From the NCBI GenBank assembly GCA_003512805.1, contig DOOK01000245.1:1-5618 (forward strand): a stretch of DNA of 5,618 bases, written 5' to 3'. This stretch comes from Erwinia sp. (GTDB lineage Bacteria > Pseudomonadota > Gammaproteobacteria > Enterobacterales > Enterobacteriaceae). Shown here one piece after another: positions 5,591 through 5,618 of the stretch. The notes beneath the pieces are model-generated. The model was not told the DNA's origin. It searched no databases and was given only the letters and a program-made list of their open reading frames with translations. Within the stretch, counting starts at the first letter, position 1. Every line of letters starts with the position of its first letter. A program made the translations under genes and the position numbers.

Positions 5591-5618
5591 ATGAATAAAA
5601 TTGTATTCGTTGAGGACG
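5591..5618 (+). CDS. rstA: RstA response regulator, first nine codons (cut by window end)
   Basis: The final bases encode MNKIVFVED, which matches the start of E. coli RstA (MNTIVFVED), the OmpR-type DNA-binding response regulator of the RstB sensor kinase; in E. coli the pair is under PhoPQ control. E8 and D9 are the start of the acidic pocket of the receiver domain; the phosphorylated Asp and the DNA-binding domain lie beyond the window. Gene order supports the call, since rstA lies a short way downstream of ydgI in E. coli. No clear Shine-Dalgarno sequence precedes the ATG (the upstream bases are GTAAAAAAATGTCGCT), and the ATG overlaps the TGA of an upstream frame. Confidence 0.85.

Noticed and set aside
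1..5618. Mobile elements, CRISPR arrays, tRNA or rRNA genes
   Set aside because: No long terminal repeats, transposase or integrase frames, regularly spaced repeats or tRNA-like folds were seen on either strand.

Overview
The window is an enterobacterial (Enterobacterales) chromosomal segment. This is inferred from strong recalled similarity of four genes to Escherichia coli genes and from their order: pntB and pntA on the minus strand, divergent from ydgH and ydgI on the plus strand, with rstA at the right edge. It is not E. coli itself. The proteins differ at many positions, and the folM and ydgC genes that lie between ydgI and rstA in E. coli are missing, replaced by one unrecognised minus-strand gene. 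That arrangement suggests a relative such as the Erwinia/Pantoea side of the order, but genus cannot be fixed from the sequence alone.

Layout. Bases 1-53 are not biological: they are Illumina P5/Read 1 adapter joined to the contig end. True genome starts at 54, inside pntB, which is cut after 90 codons. pntA (336-1868, minus) is complete and lies 10 bp upstream of pntB, so the two form the pntAB operon for the membrane-bound proton-translocating transhydrogenase. A 517-bp divergent intergenic region (1869-2385) with a very AT-rich core holds the pntAB and ydgH promoters. ydgH (2386-3336) encodes a secreted protein with three DUF1471 (YdgH/BhsA/McbA) repeats and ends in a strong hairpin. A 274-bp gap with a spaced TTTGCATA repeat leads to ydgI (3611-5002), an APC-family amino-acid antiporter with a TTG start. 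A 137-residue hypothetical gene (4999-5412, minus) converges on ydgI with a 4-base overlap of the stop codons. It is divergent from rstA, of which only the first nine codons are present (from 5591). The 178 bp between those two contain two inverted repeats that look like operator sites.

Function. The genes are not one pathway. pntAB balances NADH and NADPH using the proton gradient. YdgH is an envelope protein of poorly defined role. YdgI is a predicted basic amino-acid exchanger of the inner membrane. RstA is the response regulator of the RstBA two-component system. No mobile element, CRISPR array, tRNA or rRNA was seen. The most novel items are the unknown gene next to rstA and the regulatory architecture of its divergent promoter region; no convincing new multi-gene system is present.
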